A stretch of DNA of 47,041 nucleotides from a virus. Below are positions 1-8,741 of the stretch, one piece after another. Each line of letters opens with the position of its first letter. Positions within the stretch are counted from its first letter, which is position 1. The stretch spans positions 1-47,041 of the IMG/VR virus record IMGVR_UViG_3300030202_003906; one strand, written 5' to 3'. The translations under genes were made by a program, and so were the position numbers. The notes below the pieces were generated by a model. The model was given only the letters and a program-made list of their open reading frames with translations, had not been told where the DNA came from and ran no database searches.

Positions 1-626
1 TAGATGCACTAGAATTAGATCAAATCAAAAAATACTCAAATATGGGTATTTTATCAGGAGTTACTACAAATCCTACTTTAGCAAAAAAACATGGGATGTT
101 AGATGACATTGATATGATTAAAAAAATAAGAGAAGTTATGCCTGTTGGGGAAATTCATGTTGAAGCTTGGGGTAAAACTAAAGATGAAATATTAAATAAT
201 ATTACACGACTAAAAACCCACTCAAATGACCCAGATCTAGTTTATAAAATTCCATTTTCACCTGATGGAATTGAAGCTTGTAATACGGCTATTTTAAACG
301 GGGATAAAACAAATATGCACCTTATATTTTCTCACAACCAAGCTATAATATGTGATACTGTAAATTCTACTTACATATGTCCTTTAGTAGGTAGACTTGA
401 TGATATAGGCCATGATGCATTATCATTTATATCTGAACTTACAAAAGTAATATTTTTTTCTAATATTATGGTATCGAGCGTTAGACACCCTATGCATGTT
501 ATTAAAGCATCAAAAGTCGGGGCTAATGTTATAACAGTACCTTTAAAAGTTTTAGAACAAATGTTTGAACACCCTTTAACTACAACTGGTATTGAATTAT
601 TTGAAAAGGATATACAGTCAATGTAA
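1..626 (+). CDS. talC: Transaldolase, TalC/FSA-type, 5' end outside window
   Basis: Class I aldolase of the small transaldolase/fructose-6-phosphate aldolase family, acting in the non-oxidative pentose phosphate pathway. The frame is open from base 3, before the first ATG at 42, so a few N-terminal residues lie outside the window. Counting from that ATG, GVTTNP is at 6-11, the Schiff-base lysine is K69 in VYKIPF, and GRLDDIG and SVRHPMHV follow, all in family order. The C-terminal HPLTTTGIELF is also typical. It overlaps the next gene by TAATG. Marine T4-like cyanophages carry TalC to steer host carbon flow towards the pentose pathway; the same role here is inference. Family assignment is firm. 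Confidence 0.93.
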   Translation, partial: DALELDQIKKYSNMGILSGVTTNPTLAKKHGMLDDIDMIKKIREVMPVGEIHVEAWGKTKDEILNNITRLKTHSNDPDLVYKIPFSPDGIEACNTAILNGDKTNMHLIFSHNQAIICDTVNSTYICPLVGRLDDIGHDALSFISELTKVIFFSNIMVSSVRHPMHVIKASKVGANVITVPLKVLEQMFEHPLTTTGIELFEKDIQSM

Positions 627-841
627 TGAGTACTTTAGATCTACATGGGGTTAAACACACACAAGTAGAAAATACTTTAATACAATTCTTTTTTTGGGAA
701 AAACCTGGGTGTAAAAATTATACCATTATAACAGGTAATTCTTCTGCAATGCAAAAAATTGTTTTAAATTGGCTTGATCATCATGAATATTCTTATTATA
801 TTCCATCTCATAATTTAGGAGAAATAAAAATTAGTGAATGA
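626..841 (+). CDS. Smr-domain-like small protein
   Basis: A 71-residue protein that looks like a stand-alone short Smr (small MutS-related) domain. LDLHG at residues 4-8 matches the family's opening motif, and TGNSS at 36-40 sits where TGxG is usual, followed by a helix and a final strand. Smr domains bind or nick branched DNA or act on RNA; the altered TGxG loop makes catalysis uncertain. It starts on the TAATG overlap with the transaldolase and overlaps the polymerase fragment by ATGA, so the three genes are probably translated together. Confidence 0.6.
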   Translation: MSTLDLHGVKHTQVENTLIQFFFWEKPGCKNYTIITGNSSAMQKIVLNWLDHHEYSYYIPSHNLGEIKISE

Positions 842-1767
842 AACAGTTAGAAACTACACCTTGGTTTATTTGTAATAAAGAAGATACAAATTACTGTGTA
901 TATGTTGATACAGATTCTAACTATTATAATGCTGAACCTATGCTTAGACATCTTTATCCTAATTTTGACACCATGTCAGAAGAAGAAAGAGATGAAGCTC
1001 TTGAAAAAATTGCACTAACATATCAAGATTTGATTACTAAATCATATAGTAATTTAGCTTTAGAAGCATTTAATATTAAAGATCATAGGTTTGATATGAA
1101 AACAGAATGTATGATCCGTGCTGGTTATTTTAGAGCTACTCGTAGATATGCTCAATGGATTACTAAAAAAGAAGGAGTACCAACTGATGATTTAGATATT
1201 AAGGGGTTAGAGTTTATGAAAGCTAATTTCCCACAAATATTTAGTGATTTTTTTAAAGATGTTTTACAAAAAGTTATTAAAGGTACTCCACAAAAAGAAA
1301 TTGATGGGATGCTAAAAGATTTTAGATCTAAAGTTTTAGCTGATGATATGGATATTACTGTATTGGGTAATCCTACTCGTGTAAAAACATTAGATAAATA
1401 TTTAGCTTCAATTCCTCGTCCTGGAGAAATGTTTTCCGTTATAGCTCAAGGTGCCCCTGCTCCTGTAAAAGCAGCTATTAAATATAATGACTTACTTACA
1501 TTTTGGAAACTAGACAAACAACATTCTAAAATAGTTCAGGGTGATAAAGTTAAATGGATTTATTTAAAAGATAATCCCTATAGAATAGATGCCCTAGCAT
1601 TTTTAGATTTTGATATGCCAGATAAAATTCGTACATTATTGGCTCAATATGCAGATAAAAATAAATCATTTGAAACAATTTTAGAAAGTAAATTAGCTGG
1701 GTTTTATGATGATCTAGGTTGGGATTTAAATATGAATCCATATAGAAATATGTTTTTTAATTTTTAG
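838..1767 (+). CDS. 43: DNA polymerase family B, C-terminal fragment (gp43-like, split gene)
   Basis: The last third of a T4-type family B DNA polymerase as a separate 309-residue protein. Motif C is VYVDTDS at residues 21-27, with metal-binding aspartates D24 and D26. RRYAQW at 102-107 and KGLE at 122-125 correspond to the KKRYA and GLE segments of the RB69/T4 thumb side. The tail ending MFFNF resembles the clamp-binding C-terminus of T4 gp43. RB69 has about 280 residues from motif C to its end; here there are 286, so this part is complete. Exonuclease, motif A and motif B are absent and must come from another gene. The start is set by an ATGA overlap with the Smr-like gene. The sliding clamp follows after two bases. 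Confidence 0.9.
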   Translation: MKQLETTPWFICNKEDTNYCVYVDTDSNYYNAEPMLRHLYPNFDTMSEEERDEALEKIALTYQDLITKSYSNLALEAFNIKDHRFDMKTECMIRAGYFRATRRYAQWITKKEGVPTDDLDIKGLEFMKANFPQIFSDFFKDVLQKVIKGTPQKEIDGMLKDFRSKVLADDMDITVLGNPTRVKTLDKYLASIPRPGEMFSVIAQGAPAPVKAAIKYNDLLTFWKLDKQHSKIVQGDKVKWIYLKDNPYRIDALAFLDFDMPDKIRTLLAQYADKNKSFETILESKLAGFYDDLGWDLNMNPYRNMFFNF

Positions 1768-1769
1768 TT

Positions 1770-2516
1770 ATGATAAATAAGAATGAACTTCAATCAACAA
1801 TTGGTAAATACCATTTAAATGGATTAATTGAATCTGTTAAATGGACTATCGCAGATAACGCATTAACTGTTGATTTCCAATCCCCATATAAAGACATGAT
1901 TGGACGCGTTTATCACGCATCATTCCCGTTAAAAGACGCAGAAGTTGCGATATATGATACATCAAAATTAAATAAATTATTAGGGATTACTAGTGGTGAA
2001 GTATTCATCAATTTAACTAAACCCGAACAAGCAAAAATTTATGATAAATTAGTAATTTCAGATTCTACATATACTCTTAATTATACTCTTAGTGAATTAT
2101 TATTAATTCAAAAAGTAGGTACTGTAGATGATCCTGATAATTATAAAATTGTTACTCAATTAGATGATGAAAGCATAAGTGCCCTTATTAAAGCACACAA
2201 TGCACTTGAAAGTGATAATGTAATTGTTTCAATTGATAGAGATTTAGATGGTCAAGATATTTTAGTAATGTCTTTTGGTGATGATCTTAAACATACTAAT
2301 AAGATTGATTATCAAATGCCTTTTACTACTTTAACAGATATTAAATATGGAACTAGGATTCCATTTGATTCTAAAATGATTAAAAATATATTAAATAATA
2401 ATAAAGATGCTACACAAGCAACTATGAAAATTAGCTCTGAAGGTTTAATGAAATTTACATTTGAAGGTGAGAATTGGAATAGTTTTTATTATGTTGTGCG
2501 GAAAGCAAATATTTAA
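1770..2516 (+). CDS. 45: Sliding clamp (T4 gp45-like)
   Basis: DNA polymerase processivity clamp, a ring that tethers the polymerase to DNA. The 248 residues compare with 228 in T4 gp45. The segment DAEVAIYDTSKLNKLLGI near residues 56-73 matches the T4 clamp's VAIYDLNGFLGI region, and the C-terminal FEGENWNSFYYVV matches the T4 FEGEHANYVV strand. It is two bases downstream of the polymerase fragment, and the clamp-loader genes follow at 6239 and 7734, the usual T4 companions. In T4, gp45 is also a coactivator of late transcription; whether that holds here cannot be seen. Confidence 0.88.
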   Translation: MINKNELQSTIGKYHLNGLIESVKWTIADNALTVDFQSPYKDMIGRVYHASFPLKDAEVAIYDTSKLNKLLGITSGEVFINLTKPEQAKIYDKLVISDSTYTLNYTLSELLLIQKVGTVDDPDNYKIVTQLDDESISALIKAHNALESDNVIVSIDRDLDGQDILVMSFGDDLKHTNKIDYQMPFTTLTDIKYGTRIPFDSKMIKNILNNNKDATQATMKISSEGLMKFTFEGENWNSFYYVVRKANI

Positions 2517-2526
2517 TATACGTATA
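2517..2526. promoter_or_regulatory. Palindrome TATACGTATA after the clamp stop codon
   Basis: A perfect 10-base palindrome directly after the clamp stop codon, followed four bases later by AATATAAA. The same arrangement occurs at 15116-15125, also just after a stop codon and upstream of a small gene. It may be a protein-binding site or part of a second promoter class. Its function is unknown. Confidence 0.35.
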
Positions 2527-2556
2527 CATGAATATAAAATTGCAAGTAGCTAGGGC

Positions 2557-2580
2557 ACGCGCAGTTTTTGTTTACATTAA
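2557..2580 (+). promoter_or_regulatory. Probable promoter element upstream of hsp20 (ACGCGCAGT motif)
   Basis: A GC-rich ACGCGCAGT block followed by TTTTGTTTACATTAA in an otherwise AT-rich gap. Almost the same block occurs at 40711-40730 before the small membrane protein. The canonical TTTG-20-TATATTTA pair is absent here, so this may be an activator site or a different promoter class. The assignment rests on the repeat and the position only. Confidence 0.35.
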
Positions 2581-2612
2581 TCGAGAGCTTCGGCCTCACA
2601 AATTTAAATGAT

Positions 2613-3029
2613 ATGAGTACATTATTCAATGAACGTACACCGTTCGATTTATTATTTCGCAATCTGTTCAATTCAGATTCAGGGTTTCAACCAACAACGT
2701 TTGAAACTAAACAACCCCACCCACTAGATATTTTTTATGATGACAAAGGACTTCATTTTGAAGTTGCCTGTACTGGTCTGACTAAAAAAGATATTCAACT
2801 TGAAATTGATGGAGATCTTTTACAGATTATCTATAATAAACCAAGTGAAGAGGAAGATTATAGTGGCTATATCTATAAAGGATTAGCCAAAAGATCTTTT
2901 AATTTAGGTTATAAAGTAGCAGCTAAATTCGAACTTGAGAAATTAGAAGCAGAAATGAAAGATGGTTTACTTCATTTATTTATTCCAATTGTGGAATCTA
3001 AAAAACCAAAAACAATCAAAATTAAATAA
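2613..3029 (+). CDS. Small heat-shock protein, Hsp20/alpha-crystallin
   Basis: An ATP-independent holdase that keeps unfolding proteins soluble. The 138-residue protein has an alpha-crystallin domain from about PLDIFYDD to the strand LHLFIPI, including the conserved A-x-x-x-(D/N)G-L pattern (AEMKDGLL), and ends in an I-x-I anchor (TIKIK). The ATG at 2613 is chosen because the upstream in-frame extension starts at TTG and runs through a promoter-like sequence. It lies just before the GroES-GroEL pair, forming a small chaperone block. Hsp20 is common in T4-like cyanophages, where it is thought to assist folding or scaffold assembly. Confidence 0.92.
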   Translation: MSTLFNERTPFDLLFRNLFNSDSGFQPTTFETKQPHPLDIFYDDKGLHFEVACTGLTKKDIQLEIDGDLLQIIYNKPSEEEDYSGYIYKGLAKRSFNLGYKVAAKFELEKLEAEMKDGLLHLFIPIVESKKPKTIKIK

Positions 3030-3046
3030 AAGTTATATAAAATAAG

Positions 3047-3078
3047 CGTGTCCTAGCGCAATTTTATTTGTATATTTA
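3047..3078 (+). promoter_or_regulatory. Bacteroidota-type promoter, weak -33
   Basis: The -7 element TATATTTA at 3071-3078 is preceded by TTG and followed by CC, as in the other phage promoters. Twenty bases upstream the -33 position reads CGTG rather than TTTG. It would drive the 92-residue gene at 3103 and probably groES-groEL. The block GCGCAATTTT upstream is similar to the 2557 element. Confidence 0.55.
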
Positions 3079-3102
3079 CCGAAACAAAATATATATAAAG
3101 TT

Positions 3103-3381
3103 ATGGCTAAACCTAGCAAATCAAATTTAAGATTTATCAAAGATCCACAGTTAGATCCTTATTACATTCAATTAGATGATTATTGTTATATTGCTCAAAA
3201 ATCCACATTTTCGGATGCTGGGCATGAATACCAAAACACTTTAGGGCATTACTCTACATTAGGGGGTTGCCTTGAATGTATTGCTCGTGATGATGCCAAA
3301 TCTAAGAGTTACGACTCATTAAGAAGCTTTGTAGAACGTTTCGAAGCAAAAACACGTGAACTAAAAACCCTTATTAAATAA
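3103..3381 (+). CDS. Unknown 92-residue protein
   Basis: I do not recognise this protein. A basic N-terminus leads into aromatic strands (YYIQLDDYCYI), then HEYQNTLGHYSTL with GGCLECI, and a helical C-terminus. The pattern resembles small phage proteins of unknown function that show a similar YIQLDD plus LG.YS layout, but I cannot name a family with certainty. It starts at ATG in the SD-less context AAAGTTATGGCT and sits seven bases before groES, so it is probably part of the chaperone transcription unit. Confidence 0.75.
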   Translation: MAKPSKSNLRFIKDPQLDPYYIQLDDYCYIAQKSTFSDAGHEYQNTLGHYSTLGGCLECIARDDAKSKSYDSLRSFVERFEAKTRELKTLIK

Positions 3382-3387
3382 TTAATT

Positions 3388-5302
<1,915 letters not shown>

Positions 5303-5303
<1 letters not shown>

Positions 5304-5554
5304 TGAAAGAACAACAAGAATTTCTAGAATTAATAGCAACTAGAGTTCCCCCTGGTGATCGTTGGTCACTAGAGGGGGACAAAGTTGTCCATAAGTCTCT
5401 TACTGAAGCTTTAGAAGCATGGTTTGCTAAAACTGGCCAAAAAGCCCAATTTAGACTTGCTCCCTTAGAAGGAAAACTTTATGTTATACGTACTGAAGAG
5501 GTAGAAGTTAAAGTTGAACCTCCTAAAAAATTTAACATATACGGAGATTATTAA
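5303..5554 (+). CDS. Unknown 83-residue protein
   Basis: I do not recognise this protein. It has an N-terminal helix (QEFLELIATRV), a central helix (LTEALEAWFAKTG), then strands rich in R, L and V and a proline-containing acidic-basic tail. No membrane segment or Cys/His cluster is visible. Its start overlaps the groEL stop (TAATG) and it abuts the FkbM methyltransferase gene, so translational coupling to groEL is likely. No role can be assigned. Confidence 0.7.
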
Positions 5555-6202
5555 ATGAACTGGTCCTATATCCCAGAAGATAAAGATGTTGCTTTAGTAG
5601 AATATGCTACAAAAAATTCTATAGAAGGAAAATGTACTTGGCAGGCTGATACTTTAGATTATTTATTATCATTTTATAATAAAACTACATTCCGTAGATG
5701 CATTGATGCAGGAGCTAACTATGGATTTTTATCTGTAGGATTTTCTGAACATTTTCAAAATGTAGAGGCATTTGAACTTTCTTCTGATATTAGACACCAT
5801 TTAGAAATTAACATAAAAAACATTTCTAATATCAGAGTCCACCAAAAAGGACTTTATGATACTACTACCCCAATTAATTTTGAACTTAGACAACAATCAG
5901 GCCAAAGTTGTATTGTAAACCATGGGGGAATAACAGAACAAGTTACTACTTTAGATTCTTTTAATTTTGATGATGTAGATTTATTAAAAATTGATGTAGA
6001 AGGTGCTGAGGAACATTTAATAAGAGGAGCTGAAAATACTATAAAAAAATGTTTACCTGTTATTTGTTGTGAAATTCATTGTAATAGAAGTGAATTTGGT
6101 CCTGGGTCATTAACAAGTAGACAATATATTTTTAAATTTTTAGATAGTTTAGGATATAAATTAGTTGATGTTAGACATGCTGATTTATTATTTATTGCTT
6201 AA
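5555..6202 (+). CDS. FkbM-family SAM-dependent methyltransferase
   Basis: A predicted O-methyltransferase of the FkbM class, which often methylates sugar hydroxyls in surface glycans or natural products. The SAM-binding motif I is CIDAGANYG at 49-57, an acidic residue follows in VEAFEL, and the family's late motif KIDVEGAE is at 145-152. Its 215 residues are enough for a single Rossmann-like domain. It starts right after the small gene at 5303. A second, longer FkbM protein is at 10869 inside the glycan island, so this one may act on the same glycans. The substrate is not visible. Confidence 0.82.
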   Translation: MNWSYIPEDKDVALVEYATKNSIEGKCTWQADTLDYLLSFYNKTTFRRCIDAGANYGFLSVGFSEHFQNVEAFELSSDIRHHLEINIKNISNIRVHQKGLYDTTTPINFELRQQSGQSCIVNHGGITEQVTTLDSFNFDDVDLLKIDVEGAEEHLIRGAENTIKKCLPVICCEIHCNRSEFGPGSLTSRQYIFKFLDSLGYKLVDVRHADLLFIA

Positions 6203-6234
6203 TTTGGGAATATAAATATAAATTCGTATATTTA
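6203..6234 (+). promoter_or_regulatory. Bacteroidota-type promoter for gp44; likely leaderless
   Basis: TTTG at 6203-6206, a 20-base spacer and TATATTTA at 6227-6234 match the -33/-7 promoter of Bacteroidota. The ATG of the clamp-loader gene begins only four bases after the -7 element, so the transcript is predicted to start at or within a few bases of the start codon. Confidence 0.8.
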
Positions 6235-6238
6235 CGCT

Positions 6239-7153
6239 ATGGTAAGAAATGATCATACATTATTAGTTGAAAAATATCGTTCTAAAACATTAGATGATTA
6301 TGTTGGGAATGAGCATATTAAAAAAACTATTAATCAATATATTTCCCAAAATGATATTCAAAACCTTATTTTCTATGGCCCCGCTGGTACAGGTAAAACG
6401 ACTTTGGCTAAACTTATTGTTAATAACCTTAATTGTGATCACCTTTATATCAACGCAAGTGATGAAAGAGGTATCGAAACTATTAGAGATAAAGTATCCG
6501 GGTTTGCTAGCAGTGCTTCATTTAAACCACTCAAAGTGGTTATCTTGGATGAGGCGGATTTTCTTACGATACAAGCACAAGCTTCACTTCGAAATGTAAT
6601 CGAAACATTTTCTCGTAGTACACGTTTTATTATGACTTGTAACTATGTTGAACGCATTATTGATCCACTGCAATCGCGTTGTCAAGTACTTAAGGTTATC
6701 CCACCTAGTAAAGGTGATGTTGCTAAACACATTGCTTGGATTTTAGAAGAAGAAAATACTAGTTTTGAATTACAAGATATCAAAACAATTACCAACCAAT
6801 TCTACCCAGATTTACGTAAATGTCTTAATACTGCTCAACTATCAACTCAGGATAATAAATTAGTTATAGATAAATCAGTATTAGTGTCATCTAATTATAT
6901 GACATCAATACTTAAAGAATTAAGTAATGCTAAACCTAAATGGCGTGAAATACGCCAAATTATTGCTAACGCAAATGTTAGTGATTTTGAAGAGCTTTAC
7001 CGTTATCTTTATGATAATGCTCATGTATATGCAAGTGGTCGTGAAGGAATGGTTGCAATTTATATTAACGAATACAGTTACCAATCCAATTTCCGTATTG
7101 ATAAAGAAATAAACTGTATGGCACTTATGCAAAAGTTAATTGAACTAAAATAA
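6239..7153 (+). CDS. 44: Clamp-loader large subunit (T4 gp44-like AAA+ ATPase)
   Basis: The ATPase that opens and loads the sliding clamp onto primer-template DNA. Its 304 residues compare with 319 in T4 gp44. N-terminal VEKYRSKTLDDYVG is the clamp-loader signature. Walker A GPAGTGKTT is at 47-55, Walker B DEAD at 104-107, sensor-1 asparagine N135 in MTCNY, and the SRC motif at 146-148 supplies the arginine finger. The gp62-like partner is encoded at 7734 after three small genes. No in-frame start exists between the promoter and 6239, and the first ATG lies four bases after the -7 element, so translation of a leaderless mRNA is likely. Confidence 0.94.
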   Translation: MVRNDHTLLVEKYRSKTLDDYVGNEHIKKTINQYISQNDIQNLIFYGPAGTGKTTLAKLIVNNLNCDHLYINASDERGIETIRDKVSGFASSASFKPLKVVILDEADFLTIQAQASLRNVIETFSRSTRFIMTCNYVERIIDPLQSRCQVLKVIPPSKGDVAKHIAWILEEENTSFELQDIKTITNQFYPDLRKCLNTAQLSTQDNKLVIDKSVLVSSNYMTSILKELSNAKPKWREIRQIIANANVSDFEELYRYLYDNAHVYASGREGMVAIYINEYSYQSNFRIDKEINCMALMQKLIELK

Positions 7154-7154
7154 T

Positions 7155-7346
7155 ATGAACTACCAAATTTTAATTTTTGGAGATAGACATTTTAAATTAG
7201 TTCGTACTTTACCAGAAACACCTAAATTTACAAAGGGTATTTCTGATCTTAAATTACTTTGGAATTGTGATACAGTTTTAAAGAAAAATGGAATGCTTTA
7301 TTTTTGTAGAGCAATAGAAAATATAGAATATGAAGAACTTCCTTAA
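7155..7346 (+). CDS. Unknown 63-residue protein
   Basis: I do not recognise this small soluble protein. It opens with strands (YQILIFGDRHFKLV) and has a basic middle (SDLKLLWNCDTVLKKNG). It starts two bases after the gp44 stop and overlaps the next gene by 17 bases, consistent with coupled translation inside the clamp-loader operon. Confidence 0.6.
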   Translation: MNYQILIFGDRHFKLVRTLPETPKFTKGISDLKLLWNCDTVLKKNGMLYFCRAIENIEYEELP

Positions 7347-7518
7347 ATTTACTATTATTTGGATTAGCCAAAATTTAGCCGTACCTTTTTGGATGGTTGG
7401 TCATATTCATTTAATGACTACAATTTATGAAGACATACATGAGATCTTAGCCAGCTTAGGTATGAATATAATAGTATTAATTGGCTTTATTTTAGATTAC
7501 AAACAAAACAAAAATTAG
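7330..7518 (+). CDS. Small membrane protein, two predicted helices
   Basis: A 62-residue hydrophobic protein with one segment around residues 5-27 (FTIIWISQNLAVPFWMVG and following) and a second around 40-55 (LGMNIIVLIGFILDY), ending in a basic tail. I recognise no family. Its position between the two clamp-loader genes need not imply a replication role. It overlaps the preceding gene by 17 bases. Confidence 0.6.
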   Translation: MKNFLKFTIIWISQNLAVPFWMVGHIHLMTTIYEDIHEILASLGMNIIVLIGFILDYKQNKN

Positions 7519-7522
7519 CAAG

Positions 7523-7771
7523 ATGGCAAAACAACCCCAAATGAACATTGACTTGAATAATACCGAGTCTGTAGAACACAAAAACGGCAAAATCTGGACT
7601 CAAGGATTTCTTATTAGAAAAATTTCTAAATTTGTAGCTGGAACAGATGAAGACGCTATGATGCCTATTCCCATTTTTTATGATTCTGTTAGTGGAGAGA
7701 TTTTACAAGCAACCCTACCAAAAGAATTAAGAGATGACCAGCCCGAAAAACCTCTTCGAGTGGTTGACTGA
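7523..7771 (+). CDS. Unknown 82-residue protein
   Basis: A soluble protein of unknown function. The centre (GKIWTQGFLIRKISKFV) is basic and strand-like, followed by an acidic stretch, a proline-rich IPIFYDSVSGEIL strand pair and a charged tail. It overlaps the gp62-like gene by 38 bases, an unusually long overlap for this genome, so the real end or the gp62 start could differ slightly. Confidence 0.65.
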   Translation: MAKQPQMNIDLNNTESVEHKNGKIWTQGFLIRKISKFVAGTDEDAMMPIPIFYDSVSGEILQATLPKELRDDQPEKPLRVVD

Positions 7772-8165
7772 GATAACAGTCAATAAAACTCCTATTACAG
7801 AAATTTCGGAAGAATCATGGGATAAGTTTAATTCTTACATGATACATAGATATGTATCTATGAATATAGATTATATTGATATTGCAAATTATATTCAAAA
7901 AATTAATCCACAAAATAAGAAACAAATTTATTCCATATATAAAGAAATGATTCCAAAGAAAAAAGTCTGGTTAAAGTATACTAAAAACGAAGAGAAAAAA
8001 AATTATCAAGAATTAGCTGAATATGTTGCTGATTATTATGAATGCTCCTTAGGTGAAGCTGATCATTATATTGATATTTTAGGTGTTAGTGTTAGAAGTA
8101 TCCTTTGGGAATTAGGAGTTGAAGAAAAAGAAGTTGATAAATTAATTCAAAAAGCCCAATTATGA
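7734..8165 (+). CDS. 62: Clamp-loader small subunit (gp62-like)
   Basis: Probable non-ATPase subunit that completes the pentameric gp44/gp62 clamp loader. The 143 residues are close to short cyanophage gp62 proteins; T4 gp62 has 187. YMIHRYVSMNIDYIDIANYI near residues 34-53 and the basic IPKKKVWLKYTKN near 77-89 resemble the conserved FMxNRxLS and RPRKRFxKWAK blocks. The C-terminal half (ECSLGEADHYIDIL) matches the helical end in which gp62 proteins place A.xYLxIL-like segments. The position after gp44 supports the call. The similarity is weak and family-based, so a search should confirm it. Confidence 0.7.
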   Translation: MTSPKNLFEWLTEITVNKTPITEISEESWDKFNSYMIHRYVSMNIDYIDIANYIQKINPQNKKQIYSIYKEMIPKKKVWLKYTKNEEKKNYQELAEYVADYYECSLGEADHYIDILGVSVRSILWELGVEEKEVDKLIQKAQL

Positions 8166-8380
8166 GTACTTTAGTAAAAATGCTTAAATCTACAGCAGAA
8201 GCTGATAAAGCAAAAGCATTATTAACTCTAGACTTACTAGAAAACCACCCAGCAGGTATTGGAGATCATTCAACAGATGATTTTTATAAAAATGCAAATG
8301 AAGCTCTTGAAATGTTAGCTGATGCTGATGATAGATTAGATGCAATTGAAAAATATTTAGTTAAAAAACAAGTTATTTAA
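8162..8380 (+). CDS. Conserved small phage protein, 72 residues
   Basis: An all-helical acidic protein. The middle, NHPAGIGDHSTDDFYKNANEA, followed by LEMLADADDRLDAIEK, looks like a small helical protein often seen in T4-like marine phages, but its function is unknown to me. ATGA overlap with the gp62-like gene suggests co-translation. Confidence 0.65.
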   Translation: MSTLVKMLKSTAEADKAKALLTLDLLENHPAGIGDHSTDDFYKNANEALEMLADADDRLDAIEKYLVKKQVI

Positions 8381-8381
8381 A

Positions 8382-8738
8382 ATGGAAAAAAAATTAGGTT
8401 CTAATATTAAAGCAAGTGAAATTATTAAAAAAGAATATCCTCATATTTACAATGGTTATATGGCTGTCGTGGAAGAGCAACTGGAGCTATTCAGTAAAAA
8501 ACATCTGGACTATGGTATGGCTAATATTAGTGCTGGGACTTTACTTGCTACTAAAGAAGAAAGGGCTTTTGCTCTTACAGGACTTTGGTATAGAATAAGT
8601 GATAAAATTAGTAGGTGGAAAAATCTATTAATTAATAATAAAGTTATTAATAACGAACCTCTAACAGATACTTATCAAGATATTGTAAATTATGGTATTA
8701 TTGCTCAATTAGTAGAGCGTGGTTTATGGAAAAAATAA
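8382..8738 (+). CDS. DUF1599/Nmad1-like protein (MazG-like fold)
   Basis: A 118-residue helical protein. The layout of KKHLDYGMANIS near residues 39-50, LTGLWYRISDKISRWKNLL near 65-83 and PLTDTYQDIVNYGII near 94-108 follows the DUF1599 (nucleotide modification associated domain 1) pattern, which is related to all-alpha NTP pyrophosphatases. The acidic and aspartate residues (D43, D73, D98, D102) could bind metal. If active it might act on nucleotides or modified bases. The fold similarity is reasonable but the substrate is unknown. Confidence 0.6.
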   Translation: MEKKLGSNIKASEIIKKEYPHIYNGYMAVVEEQLELFSKKHLDYGMANISAGTLLATKEERAFALTGLWYRISDKISRWKNLLINNKVINNEPLTDTYQDIVNYGIIAQLVERGLWKK

Positions 8739-8741
8739 ACT

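Noticed and set aside
2568-2612. TTG start for the Hsp20 gene
   Set aside because: It would extend the protein through a promoter-like sequence and adds no conserved residues; the ATG at 2613 is typical.
6294-7132. Other-frame ORFs inside the gp44 gene
   Set aside because: They are shadows of the gp44 frame, which carries Walker A, Walker B, sensor 1 and SRC.
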